Of a stretch of DNA of 64,000 bases, positions 44,586 to 55,043 are shown one piece after another (the first letter of the stretch is position 1; each line of letters begins with the position of its first letter). Below the pieces are notes generated by a model that was not told the origin of the DNA, did no database searches, and saw nothing but the letters and a program-made list of their open reading frames with translations. A program made the position numbers and the translations under genes. Source of the DNA: Elusimicrobiota bacterium (GTDB taxonomy: Bacteria > Elusimicrobiota > Elusimicrobia > UBA1565 > JACRDR01); the NCBI GenBank assembly GCA_016194745.1, contig JACQBA010000002.1, positions 1 through 64,000 on the forward strand, read 5' to 3'.

Positions 44586-45497
44586 CTAGTACCTGAAGTC
44601 CTTCTGCCAATGGCCGTAGAGCGGGTTCGGGATGAGGAACCAGCTCTCGTTCCAATTCGGGTCCTTCTCCAGCTCGAGGCGCCGGTGCGCATTGAGATCG
44701 CTCTCATGGAGCTCGATGAAATCCCGAAGGCTGTCGCCGAACAGGGCGATGATGCGCCGCGGCCCGGCCGACGCGCAGCGGCCCGTGCCGCTCTGGACGC
44801 AGGCGCGGCGGATGTTCTTCGTGTCGCTCGCGTCCTTCTTCGTCAAGACGAGGTCGCCGTCCTCGAACAGGCCGTGCTTTCGCAGGTTCTCGATCGTCGC
44901 GTCCCGGACGATGTCGAGACGGTCGGTGATGTAGACGACCTTGCCGCGCGGCAGCGTGCGGACCGTGTGGATGAAATCGACCGCCCCGGGGACCGGCGGA
45001 GCGCGCGCCTCCCGCACCCAGGCGTTCCATTTGTTCAGCTCGAAGACGAGCTTGTTCTCGATCCAGTACGCCTTCGTGTCGAGGACCGTGTCGTCGACGT
45101 CGAGGACGACCGCCCAGTCGCCCTTCTCCTCCGCCGCCTTCTCGCGGACCTTTTCCGCGCCGCGCTGGAAAGTCGAGACCGCCAGATGCCGGCGCTCGAC
45201 GGACTCGTGATACCGGATGACGTCGCGGACGGTGTCCGGAAGCTCGACGGGACGGCTCGGCCCGACGGTCCGCTCGCCGCGCTCGGGCGCGCCCGGCCGC
45301 TCCGCCTCGCCCTTCGGACGCCCGGGGCGCGCGGCCGCGGCGAGCACGAGCGCGTCGCTCGCGCCGAGCAGCTCGCGAATCGCGGACTCCGCCGCGCGGG
45401 CGAGATCCGGGGAGTGCGTTTGAGAGTGGACTGGACCGTGAGAGAAGACGAGGACTGCCACGCCGATGAAGAGACCCAAGCTGCTCTTGCCCGCCAT
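44586..45497 (-). CDS. Exported HAD-family acid phosphatase
   Basis: A 303-residue exported protein. A signal or anchor segment (LGLFIGVAVLVFSHG) precedes a Pro/Arg-rich linker. The phosphatase part (about 130-303) has the DxD nucleophile site VVLDVDDTVLD, the TDR of motif II (VVYITDRLD), Lys in LTKKDASDTK and IIALFGDSLRDF as motif IV. This matches class B acid phosphatases and the e(P4) lipoprotein type (PF03767), which dephosphorylate nucleotides outside the inner membrane. GGAGG lies four bases before the ATG. The PLD-like gene follows, so the two may act on the same phosphodiester or nucleotide product. Confidence 0.85.
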   Translation of the reverse strand: MAGKSSLGLFIGVAVLVFSHGPVHSQTHSPDLARAAESAIRELLGASDALVLAAAARPGRPKGEAERPGAPERGERTVGPSRPVELPDTVRDVIRYHESVERRHLAVSTFQRGAEKVREKAAEEKGDWAVVLDVDDTVLDTKAYWIENKLVFELNKWNAWVREARAPPVPGAVDFIHTVRTLPRGKVVYITDRLDIVRDATIENLRKHGLFEDGDLVLTKKDASDTKNIRRACVQSGTGRCASAGPRRIIALFGDSLRDFIELHESDLNAHRRLELEKDPNWNESWFLIPNPLYGHWQKDFRY

Positions 45498-45597
45498 GCG
45501 CCTCCATACCCAGCCACGGCTTGCACGCGCCCCCCGCGTGACGGCGTAGTATTGTCCGCGCGACGCGGGCATGTAAGGGCCATTGGCACCAACAGGC

Positions 45598-45652
45598 ACC
45601 GGGGTCCCCGGTCCCAGTTTCAAACTGAGCACGCCTGCCTACGGACGCAGGC
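45598..45652. promoter_or_regulatory. Cluster of perfect palindromes in an intergenic region
   Basis: Three dyads stand in a row: ACCGGGGTCCCCGGT (45598-45612), CAGTTTCAAACTG (45615-45627) and GCCTGC/GCAGGC (45633-45652). They lie in the 259-base gap between the divergent phosphatase and 163-residue exported protein genes and could be operators or an RNA stem cluster. Confidence 0.45.
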
Positions 45653-45756
45653 CCTGAAGGGCCCACGATCCGGAAACCGCCCGTCGGGCGCCCAACCTTT
45701 TCGCCCGCACGCGCGTCCAATGGACGCGGGGACTCGCAGCCGGATGGAGGTGAGCG

Positions 45757-46248
45757 ATGAACACCCGAACGATGGCGACGCTCGCAGGATTGCTTCTCAT
45801 GGCGCCGACCGCGGCGAAACTCGCGGACGCGCCGCCGGCGCCGGACAAGCCGGTCACGGAAGTCCGCGACCCGGACAAGCACGTGGCCGCGCTGTCCGCC
45901 GCGTACGACGTGACGCCGGAGCGGATCAAGGAGCTGCGCGCGAAGGGCATGGGTTGGGGCGAGATACGGCACGCCCTCGCCATCTCCAAGCGAGCCAACG
46001 TGCCGCTGGAGGACGTGCTCAAGCAGCGTCGATCCGAAAAGGGCTGGGGCCAAGTGGCGCGCCACTACGGATTCTCGCTGGGCGAAGTATCCGGGAAAGG
46101 CGCGGATAGATCGGACCGCAAGGACGCGCGCGCCGACGACCGTGCGAGGGGCCGGCGGGACGACGGCGCGCGCCGGGACGGGCCGGGAGCCGCGAAAGGC
46201 GCAGGCGCAAGCCGCGGGAAGGGCGCGGGGCAGGGAGCCAAGAAGTAG
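45757..46248 (+). CDS. Exported protein with GWGE/GWGQ repeats
   Basis: A 163-residue exported protein with a signal peptide of about 24 residues. The mature part has GMGWGEIRHALAISKRANV and KGWGQVARHYGFSLGEVSG, two copies of a short helical unit seen in small exported proteins of unknown function. The last 50 residues are very rich in Arg, Lys, Gly, Asp and Ala (RKDARADDRARGRRDDGARR) and look disordered. TGGAGGTGAG precedes the ATG. A strong hairpin follows the stop. Confidence 0.75.
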   Translation: MNTRTMATLAGLLLMAPTAAKLADAPPAPDKPVTEVRDPDKHVAALSAAYDVTPERIKELRAKGMGWGEIRHALAISKRANVPLEDVLKQRRSEKGWGQVARHYGFSLGEVSGKGADRSDRKDARADDRARGRRDDGARRDGPGAAKGAGASRGKGAGQGAKK

Positions 46249-46253
46249 ACTTC

Positions 46254-46290
46254 GCCCCGGGAGAAGGACTGTGTTCCCTTCCCCCGGGGC
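46254..46290 (+). terminator. Strong hairpin after the 163-residue protein gene
   Basis: A 14-base stem (46254-46267 with 46277-46290) with one mismatch follows the stop by five bases. No T-run follows, so it may end transcription only partly or protect the 3' end. Confidence 0.55.
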
Positions 46291-46343
46291 TTCCGTCGTC
46301 GCCGCCCGCGTCCTCAATTTCCAACGACGCGCCGCGCAGGACC

Positions 46344-46402
46344 GGGGTCAGACATGAAGTTGTGTAAGTAATGACAACTTACACGACTTCATGTCTGACC
46401 CC
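46344..46402. repeat. Inverted repeat, short form
   Basis: Arms of 26 bases (46344-46369 and 46377-46402) pair with one G-T wobble; the loop is AATGACA. The outer 17 bases GGGGTCAGACATGAAGT equal the copies at 14464 and 29709. It ends 13 bases before the metH -35 box. Confidence 0.92.
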
Positions 46403-46415
46403 GAAGTTGTCGGCC

Positions 46416-46444
46416 TTGATTTCCGACGAGAAAGGGGTTATAAT
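46416..46444 (+). promoter_or_regulatory. metH promoter
   Basis: TTGATT (46416-46421) and a perfect TATAAT (46439-46444) are 17 bases apart. The predicted start near 46451 gives a leader of about 98 bases. Confidence 0.85.
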
Positions 46445-46450
46445 CGGGTA

Positions 46451-46540
46451 GACGCTTTGGCGAGGATTTGAGCCGAATTGCCCCGGCCGGAACAGGGTGC
46501 TAAAGAGGCCAGACGAAGACCACGCCCAGGCGTGGTCTTT
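46451..46540 (+). promoter_or_regulatory. Candidate SAM-II/SAM-V riboswitch with attenuator hairpin
   Basis: The leader contains GATTTGAGCCGAATTGC (46465-46481), then 17 bases, then GCTAAA (46499-46504), in the order and spacing of the SAM-II core. A P1-type stem can form between 46456-46464 and 46482-46491 (one mismatch, one bulge, two wobbles), and GCC (46472-46474) in its loop can pair with GGC (46507-46509) after GCTAAA, giving the pseudoknot. An 11-base perfect hairpin (46516-46526 with 46529-46539) with T-rich bases follows directly. Loss of metH expression at high SAM would make sense. No Shine-Dalgarno site is visible before the metH ATG. Confidence 0.6.
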
Positions 46541-46548
46541 CCATTTTC

Positions 46549-50062
<3,514 letters not shown>

Positions 50063-50076
<14 letters not shown>

Positions 50077-51007
50077 TCCGGGCGCCGTGGCCGTGGGGCT
50101 TATTCTTGCATTCGGCGCACGAGCGTCATTCGCAGGGGAGGACCCAGCGCCCGCGAATCCCATCTCGTTCGATCCCGCTGCCGTTCAATTCACGCGCGGC
50201 CTCGAGAATCGGGAGCGTTTCCGTTTTACCTTCGCTGCGAAGTATCGCAAAGGCGCCAAGAGACTCGTCTACGTCGCGGGAAACCACACCCATGGGCTCG
50301 ACGGACCGAATCTCAAGACGGTCAAGAAGATGTTCGACGACCTGGCGCCCCAGGCGGTCCTGGTCGAGGGTTTTCAGACGGTGAACGAGTACTCGTATCG
50401 CAGCATCGACGTCGACCGGTTCACGCGCGATCGGTTCGCCGACACAGGCGAATCCGGCTATGCGGTCTACTTGGCGGCCAAGAAAGCGCTCCCCGTCCTA
50501 GGCGGCGAACCGCCGCCCAAAGAGTTCCTAGAAATCCAAGCTGAGGGATTCGACTGGAAAGACGTGCTCGGATATCTCTCGCTCCGCATGATTCCGCTCT
50601 ATAAGAAGGCCGGCGACGTCGCCGACGACCCGACCCTCACGGCGGACGCGTTCAGATCCAACGTGGAACGGGAATTGAAAGCGGACAGACGGGCTCTGGA
50701 CCTCGACGAGCGTTTTGGCTATGCCGAGTTCGCCGCCTGGTATCGCGAGCGACATCCCGGCGGTCCACAACTTCAGAAAATCGTATTCAACGATCTCGGA
50801 GCGAAGAGCGATCCTGACGCGACATCAATCGAACGGCTCGCGCTCGCGCTTGAAAAGATCCGCGAACGCAGATTCATCCTTCAATTGGAAACGCTGGCCA
50901 ACCGCTACGACCGCATCCTCGTGGTATACGGCGGCTCGCATCTTTGCCGCGAGCGGAAGATGCTCGAGCGGGTCTTCGGCAAGCCGAAGGACGTCAAGCC
51001 CTACTAG
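50063..51007 (+). CDS. Exported protein of unknown function, TraB/GumN-like feel
   Basis: A 314-residue protein that starts at a TTG 14 bases inside the end of metH. The N-terminus MRRNSPGAVAVGLILAFGAR with ASFA is a good signal peptide; GTG 50087 is an alternative start. The body has VYVAGNHTHGLDGPNLKTVK, QAVLVEGFQTVNEY, and near the end RILVVYGGSHLCRERKML. A His-rich early motif, VLVEGF and a late GGSH recall the TraB/ChaN-type fold, but I would not assign a reaction. Overlap with metH suggests co-transcription. Confidence 0.72.
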
Positions 51008-51306
51008 CGCTTCGGCGCGAAGGTCGGGCCGGTCTTGCAGCGCCTGACGTCGATCTTCTGCCAGACGTTCCCGGCGACGTAAGGGTCTTCCTTGATCAGG
51101 CGATCAAGCTCCGCGCGGTCGGCGGCGTCGTAGATCATGAGCGAGCCGATCATCCGCTCGGCGTCGTCGAGGATGGCCGCGGCGTAGAGCAGCTTCCCTT
51201 CCTCCCGGAGCCGGTCGCCGCGCTCGATGTGCGCCTGCCGCGCCGCCATGCGGCGCTCCAGCGCCTTGTCATCGAGACCGTCGTACGCCGTAATAAAGAA
51301 CTGCAT
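51004..51306 (-). CDS. YciI-like protein
   Basis: A 100-residue protein with the YciI fold pattern: MQFFITAYDG, the conserved His in RQAHIERGDRLREEGKLLY, GSLMIYDAADRAELDRLIKE and DPYV. Members are small dimeric alpha/beta proteins, some with dehalogenase-like or muconolactone-type activity, most of unknown role. It converges on the exported gene 50063-51007 with a four-base overlap of the ends. AAGGGA precedes the ATG. Confidence 0.85.
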   Translation of the reverse strand: MQFFITAYDGLDDKALERRMAARQAHIERGDRLREEGKLLYAAAILDDAERMIGSLMIYDAADRAELDRLIKEDPYVAGNVWQKIDVRRCKTGPTFAPKR

Positions 51307-51339
51307 TTCCCTTGATCCTATTGCATCTCGCTTCGCGAT

Positions 51340-51648
51340 TCAAGCTCCAGTCCCGGCTTTCTTCATGCGCTTGATTATCTCCGCGTACACGCTGCCGTCC
51401 TTGCGCATTCCGATCTTTAGAATCAACACGGCGACGACATCCTTTTCAATTCTATAGATGACGCGATGATCGCCGACGCGGAGCTTCCAATAGCCGAAGA
51501 GCTCCCGGCGCAACGGCTCGCCGTAGGAGTCGGGGCCGACCGTCAGCTTCCGTTCTATCGCCTTGAGGATTCGTCGACGGTCGACCGCGGGCAGTTCGGG
51601 GAGATCCTCTTGAACGACGCGCCGATGAAAGACGACCCGCCAGATCAC
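51340..51648 (-). CDS. RelE/ParE-type toxin
   Basis: A 102-residue toxin of the RelE/ParE fold: VVFHRRVVQEDLPELPAVDR, LRRELFGYWKLRVGDHRVIY, and a final strand with VAVLILKIGMRKD. WKLRVGDHRVIY is the family's core strand pair with the basic residues that mark ribosome-dependent RNases or gyrase toxins. The target cannot be told from sequence. Its ATG overlaps the antitoxin stop in ATGA, the usual order antitoxin then toxin. Confidence 0.9.
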   Translation of the reverse strand: MIWRVVFHRRVVQEDLPELPAVDRRRILKAIERKLTVGPDSYGEPLRRELFGYWKLRVGDHRVIYRIEKDVVAVLILKIGMRKDGSVYAEIIKRMKKAGTGA

Positions 51649-51923
51649 AAGAACCGGCGGAGGACGTCCTCCAAAGAAGCGTAATCCTTGGCTTTCGACG
51701 AAAGTTCGCGCTTACGCGCCTCGAAAGCCAGGAGGATATCGGAAGCGGATTCGAGCGCGGTTTGCATCGCCTCAAAACGCTTGGGGTCCTCCAGTATGGC
51801 GATCGGGCGGTTACGCTTCTCGAGCGTGACCGGGCTGTCGCGCAATTGGCCGAGAATCACGTCCATCTTCGTCCGCAACTCGGAAATCTGGGCGTACGCC
51901 GAACGCTCCTTGATGATCCGCAT
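51645..51923 (-). CDS. Phd/YefM-type antitoxin
   Basis: A 92-residue antitoxin: MRIIKERSAYAQISELRTKM, the short DNA-binding fold with LRDSPVTLEKRNRPIAILED, and a helical tail that should wrap the toxin. Such antitoxins repress their own promoter as dimers. A perfect dyad lies over the -35 region. The -10 ends six bases before the ATG, so the message is probably leaderless. Confidence 0.88.
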   Translation of the reverse strand: MRIIKERSAYAQISELRTKMDVILGQLRDSPVTLEKRNRPIAILEDPKRFEAMQTALESASDILLAFEARKRELSSKAKDYASLEDVLRRFL

Positions 51924-51929
51924 GATCAG

Positions 51930-51972
51930 AGGATAACACGGCTTCTTCGAATTGTCAATAGAAATGACAATT
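51930..51972 (-). promoter_or_regulatory. Promoter and operator of the toxin-antitoxin pair
   Basis: On the minus strand TTGACA (51953-51958) and TATCCT (51930-51935) are 17 bases apart. The inverted repeat AATTGTCA/TGACAATT (51950-51957 and 51965-51972) overlaps the -35 and is a fitting antitoxin operator. The seventh base after the -10 is the A of the ATG. Confidence 0.75.
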
Positions 51973-52003
51973 AAAACGACATATCAACAGTCTATTCGAG
52001 GGC

Positions 52004-52948
52004 TCACGCCTCGGGCTCGGTCGCCGGCAGGAGCGCCTTCGTCCAGCGCGCGCCGAATAGCGACAGGCTCACGCCCGCGAGGACGGCGACGCAGGCGACG
52101 GCGATGGGCGCGGTGAAGCGTTCGCCGCCGAAGACGACTCCGAGAAAGACGGCCACGACCGGGTTCACGAACGCGTAGGAGGAGACGCGGTTCGACGGCT
52201 CGTGCCGCAGCAGCCAGGAATACGCCGTGAATCCGACGCACGAGCCGAACGTCGCCAGATACAGGATCGCCAGCGCGGTGTCCTGCGGCAGATGAGGCAG
52301 GTTCGAGAATAGGAATTCTCCCCGGAGGCGGCCTGCGGTCAAAAGAAGCGTCCCGGCGGTCAGCATCTGCACGGCGGCCGTGAGGGCGGTGTCCTTGGGC
52401 AAGGCGACGTGCTTGGAGACGACGCTCGCGGACACCCAGCAGAACATGCCGAAAATGAGCAGTCCGAGGCCGACGTACGGCACCTGGCCTCCGGTCCACG
52501 CGGATTTCTGAAGAGACAGCACCGCGACGCCGACGGTGCCCAAGACTCCGCCGGCGATCTGATTCGGCGTAAGCCTCGGGCCGCCGGCGATGCGATTAAA
52601 CACGGCGAAGAGGATCGGCGAACAGCCGATGACGAGCGCGCAGATGCCGGAAGGCACCGTCCTCTCCGCGTAGCCCAAAAATCCCGTGCCGCCGCCCAAT
52701 AGGACGCAGCCGATGAGCGCCGCGTGGACGAGCTGGCGCCGCGTGGCCGGCTCGGCGGCCCCTCCGCGCATCAGCCGGCCGAGGCCGATCATCATCACGC
52801 CCGCCAGGAGGAAACGGATGCCCGCCATCCCGGCCGCGGAAAAATGGCTGACGCCGATCTTGATCGCGAAATAGGTCGATCCCCACGCGAGATATACGGC
52901 GCCGTAGGCCGCGATGATCTTCCAACGCAAGACGTCTTTCGCCGGCAT
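52004..52948 (-). CDS. EamA/DMT family transporter
   Basis: A 314-residue membrane protein with ten spans and two EamA halves (YLAWGSTYFAIKIGVSHFSA at the start; GSCVGFTAYSWLLRHEPSNR in the second half). It is close to the RhaT/YedA type of drug/metabolite exporters. The substrate is unknown. I chose the ATG at 52948, where the first span begins at residue 12; a frame from 53017 adds an unlikely N-terminus. The -10 TACACT ends seven bases before it. Confidence 0.88.
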   Translation of the reverse strand: MPAKDVLRWKIIAAYGAVYLAWGSTYFAIKIGVSHFSAAGMAGIRFLLAGVMMIGLGRLMRGGAAEPATRRQLVHAALIGCVLLGGGTGFLGYAERTVPSGICALVIGCSPILFAVFNRIAGGPRLTPNQIAGGVLGTVGVAVLSLQKSAWTGGQVPYVGLGLLIFGMFCWVSASVVSKHVALPKDTALTAAVQMLTAGTLLLTAGRLRGEFLFSNLPHLPQDTALAILYLATFGSCVGFTAYSWLLRHEPSNRVSSYAFVNPVVAVFLGVVFGGERFTAPIAVACVAVLAGVSLSLFGARWTKALLPATEPEA

Positions 52949-52955
52949 GCGCGAT

Positions 52956-52984
52956 AGTGTATCGCGGATCACGGGCACGGGCAA
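52956..52984 (-). promoter_or_regulatory. Promoter of the EamA gene, predicted leaderless
   Basis: On the minus strand TTGCCC (52979-52984) and TACACT (52956-52961) are 17 bases apart; the -10 ends seven bases before the ATG. Confidence 0.5.
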
Positions 52985-53075
52985 GGCGGTTCGCGAGGCC
53001 GACGCTGCGGGGCTCATGCGGGAAGTGTATCACGGCCCCGCTCGTCGGAGAAGCGAGTTTTCCTGAATACTCTCT

Positions 53076-53262
53076 TCAGCGCGGCACGAGCTCGACAAGG
53101 ACGAGATGAGGGCGGCAAAACGTCCGGACGCGGGGGGCGATGTGCCCCTCCCAGCCGATGCCGCGGCGATCTTCCTGGGGACCCGGCTCATCGTCATGAT
53201 CGGTCCGAACCAAGGAGGGCATACCTGCCCGCCGTGGGTATGCCCGGCCATCAGCAAGATTA
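53076..53262 (-). pseudogene. Decayed 3' end of a metallophosphoesterase gene
   Basis: On the minus strand, right after the DUF1223 stop, one frame reads EIILLMAGHTHGGQVCPPWF and GPIMTMSRVPRKIAA, the GHTHGGQ metal site and following strand of calcineurin-like phosphoesterases (YkuE type). The next conserved part, GIGWEGHIAPRVRTFCRPHL and VLVELVPR with a TGA at 53076-53078, is in another frame, and some 15 residues between the two blocks are missing. The 5' part of the gene is absent. This is a relic with a deletion and frameshift, not a working gene. Confidence 0.65.
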
Positions 53263-54018
53263 TTTCGGCCGCGCGGCGCTCAGGGGATAGAGCGAGGCCG
53301 CGCCGGAGATCGCCCGGGTCGCCGCGTCCTGGACGAACACGGCGGCGCCGAGCCGGTCCAGGCGCCAAGACGTCTCCAGCGAATCGTCCACCATGCGATG
53401 GAACTCCTTTCCCCCTTCGATCGGCCCCAGGTCCACGAGACGCCTCACGACGAAGTCGCTGCGGAGCTCTTTGCCCGCATTCTCCCCCGCGGTGACGGTC
53501 GTCGACAGCCCGTTCTCGAACACCGCGAGCATGACGTGCGGGACTCCCTCCGGCTTGGCGGGCGGCGAGACGCGCACGCCGAGCAGCGCCCGTGCGCCGG
53601 AGGGGCGCTCTAAGACGACCTTATAGAGGAACGCCGCCTTGGCCAGGCGCGCGGTCTCGCGCTCGGCCGCCCGCCTGTCGCTGCCTACGAACGCCTCTTG
53701 TCCCGCGACGACCATCTGCGGCGTGTACGTGCGCGTGCGAAGGACGGCGGCGTAGTCCCGCTGCCGGCGCGTGTACGCGGGCGTCGAGAAAACGTCCTTC
53801 CAGCCCAAATAGTCCCAATAGTCGACGTCGTAACTGAGCGGCAGGAGCTCTCCACGTTTGAAGCCGTCCATCCCCCACGTCGAGAGCAAGGCGTCGGCGT
53901 CCGGGCAGCTCGAACAGCCCTGGGAGGTGAACAGCTCGACGACCACGGGCGCTGACGCGGAAGCCGCGGGAGCGGCGGCGAGGGAGACGGCGGTGAGCAT
54001 CGAGATTCTCATACCCAT
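53260..54018 (-). CDS. DUF1223 family exported thioredoxin-like protein
   Basis: A 252-residue exported protein. After a signal peptide of about 22 residues comes VVVELFTSQGCSSCPDADAL, the CxxC-like CSSC of the DUF1223 family, then LSYDVDYWDYLGWKDVFSTP and YTPQMVVAGQEAFVGSDRRA, both characteristic. The fold is thioredoxin-like; the reaction is unknown. ATGs at 54018 and 54012 are both possible. It is divergent from the lysozyme-like gene, with 76 bases between the starts. Confidence 0.88.
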   Translation of the reverse strand: MGMRISMLTAVSLAAAPAASASAPVVVELFTSQGCSSCPDADALLSTWGMDGFKRGELLPLSYDVDYWDYLGWKDVFSTPAYTRRQRDYAAVLRTRTYTPQMVVAGQEAFVGSDRRAAERETARLAKAAFLYKVVLERPSGARALLGVRVSPPAKPEGVPHVMLAVFENGLSTTVTAGENAGKELRSDFVVRRLVDLGPIEGGKEFHRMVDDSLETSWRLDRLGAAVFVQDAATRAISGAASLYPLSAARPK

Positions 54019-54082
54019 GAGTGTCCGGACCGATGGTAGTGTTACAGACGGAGCCGGCGCAGACAAGAGGCCGCAAACTCGA

Positions 54083-54088
54083 TATGAT
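54083..54088 (+). promoter_or_regulatory. -10 element of the lysozyme-like gene, predicted leaderless
   Basis: TATGAT ends six bases before the GTG start at 54095; a weak -35 (CAGACA) is 17 bases upstream. Confidence 0.5.
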
Positions 54089-54094
54089 CCAACC

Positions 54095-55039
54095 GTGCGC
54101 TCGCTCCTCCTGGGTCTTGTCGTCTTGCGCCTCGCGGCCTCCGCGGACGCCGAGGAGTCCCGCCGGCCCTCCGCCGGGGTGGAGAAAGCGACGACCGACG
54201 CGCCCGCCCCCTGGGAGCTCGAGCCCTCCTCCCGTTGGGAGCTCAAGACCGCGCCCATGGGCGACTCTCTTGTCCCGCCGCCCAAGACACGGCTCGAAGA
54301 CGAGGGGATCGGGTCCAAGACGCGCGTGCACGACCTCTTCGACCGCTGGACCCTAGCGGAGCACGTCGCGGCGGATCGCGGAACGCAATATGCGGAGGTC
54401 ACCGACGAGTGCCGCGGCCGCATCGAGCGTCCGTTCGCGCTGAGCGCCGAAGAATGGGCGAACGACGGCCTTCGGCGCCGGTACCTGTGGAACGTCGACG
54501 GCCTGATCGAGCGCGCCGGGAAGAAGCTCTTCGCCGACTTCGGCGCCCCGTTCGAGCGAGTGGAGCGGCTCGCGTTCATCAACGCCCTGCGCTCGCTCGC
54601 CTGGCAGGAGAGCCGCTGGCAGCATTACCTGCGCTACAAGGATTGGTATTTCGTCGTCGTGAGCGGCGGCTCCTACAACAAGCTCGACGATTGGGGCATC
54701 ACCCAGGTCGCGCGCTCGTCGTTCGATCCGTCGAAGCGGCTCAATGCCAGGTTCTTCGAGTCCAAAGGCCACTGCTCCATCTCGAGCAGCCTCTACTACG
54801 GCTTCATGGAGTACTACTTCTGCTATCTGGAAGCCCGAAAAGCCAAATGCAACGCCGCGAGTCTTCAGCAAGCGCTCGTCGGCGCCTACAACCGCTACGC
54901 CTCGGGCTACAGCGCGTGCCACGACGGCCTCACCACGGAGGACGCGGCGTTCCGCGAGTATCAGAAAAACGCGCTGGCCGGATTCCTAGACCACTACAAG
55001 AACAAGCCCTGGCGAAAGCAGCGGACCGCCGGGCGCTGA
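54095..55039 (+). CDS. Exported lysozyme/transglycosylase-like protein
   Basis: A 314-residue protein starting at GTG, with a signal peptide (VRSLLLGLVVLRLAASADA). The C-terminal 180 residues look like a lytic transglycosylase fold: LRSLAWQESRWQHYLRYKDW with the likely catalytic Glu in WQESRW, WGITQVARSSFD, and ALVGAYNRYASGY, matching the order of SLT motifs (ES, GLMQ-like, AYN). It would cut peptidoglycan glycan strands in the periplasm. Several Cys (CRGR, GHCSISSS, CYLE, KCNA, SACHD) may form disulfides. A longer frame upstream is on the wrong side of the promoter. Confidence 0.7.
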   Translation: MRSLLLGLVVLRLAASADAEESRRPSAGVEKATTDAPAPWELEPSSRWELKTAPMGDSLVPPPKTRLEDEGIGSKTRVHDLFDRWTLAEHVAADRGTQYAEVTDECRGRIERPFALSAEEWANDGLRRRYLWNVDGLIERAGKKLFADFGAPFERVERLAFINALRSLAWQESRWQHYLRYKDWYFVVVSGGSYNKLDDWGITQVARSSFDPSKRLNARFFESKGHCSISSSLYYGFMEYYFCYLEARKAKCNAASLQQALVGAYNRYASGYSACHDGLTTEDAAFREYQKNALAGFLDHYKNKPWRKQRTAGR

Positions 55040-55043
55040 GCGC

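Noticed and set aside
14464..46402. Insertion sequence with transposase for the GGGGTCAGA repeats
   Set aside because: No transposase or recombinase gene, whole or broken, lies next to any copy in this window.
46445..46548. Cobalamin riboswitch upstream of the B12-dependent metH
   Set aside because: The leader is too short and lacks the B12 box (AGCCAGGAGACC-type). The SAM-II-like core explains the sequence better.
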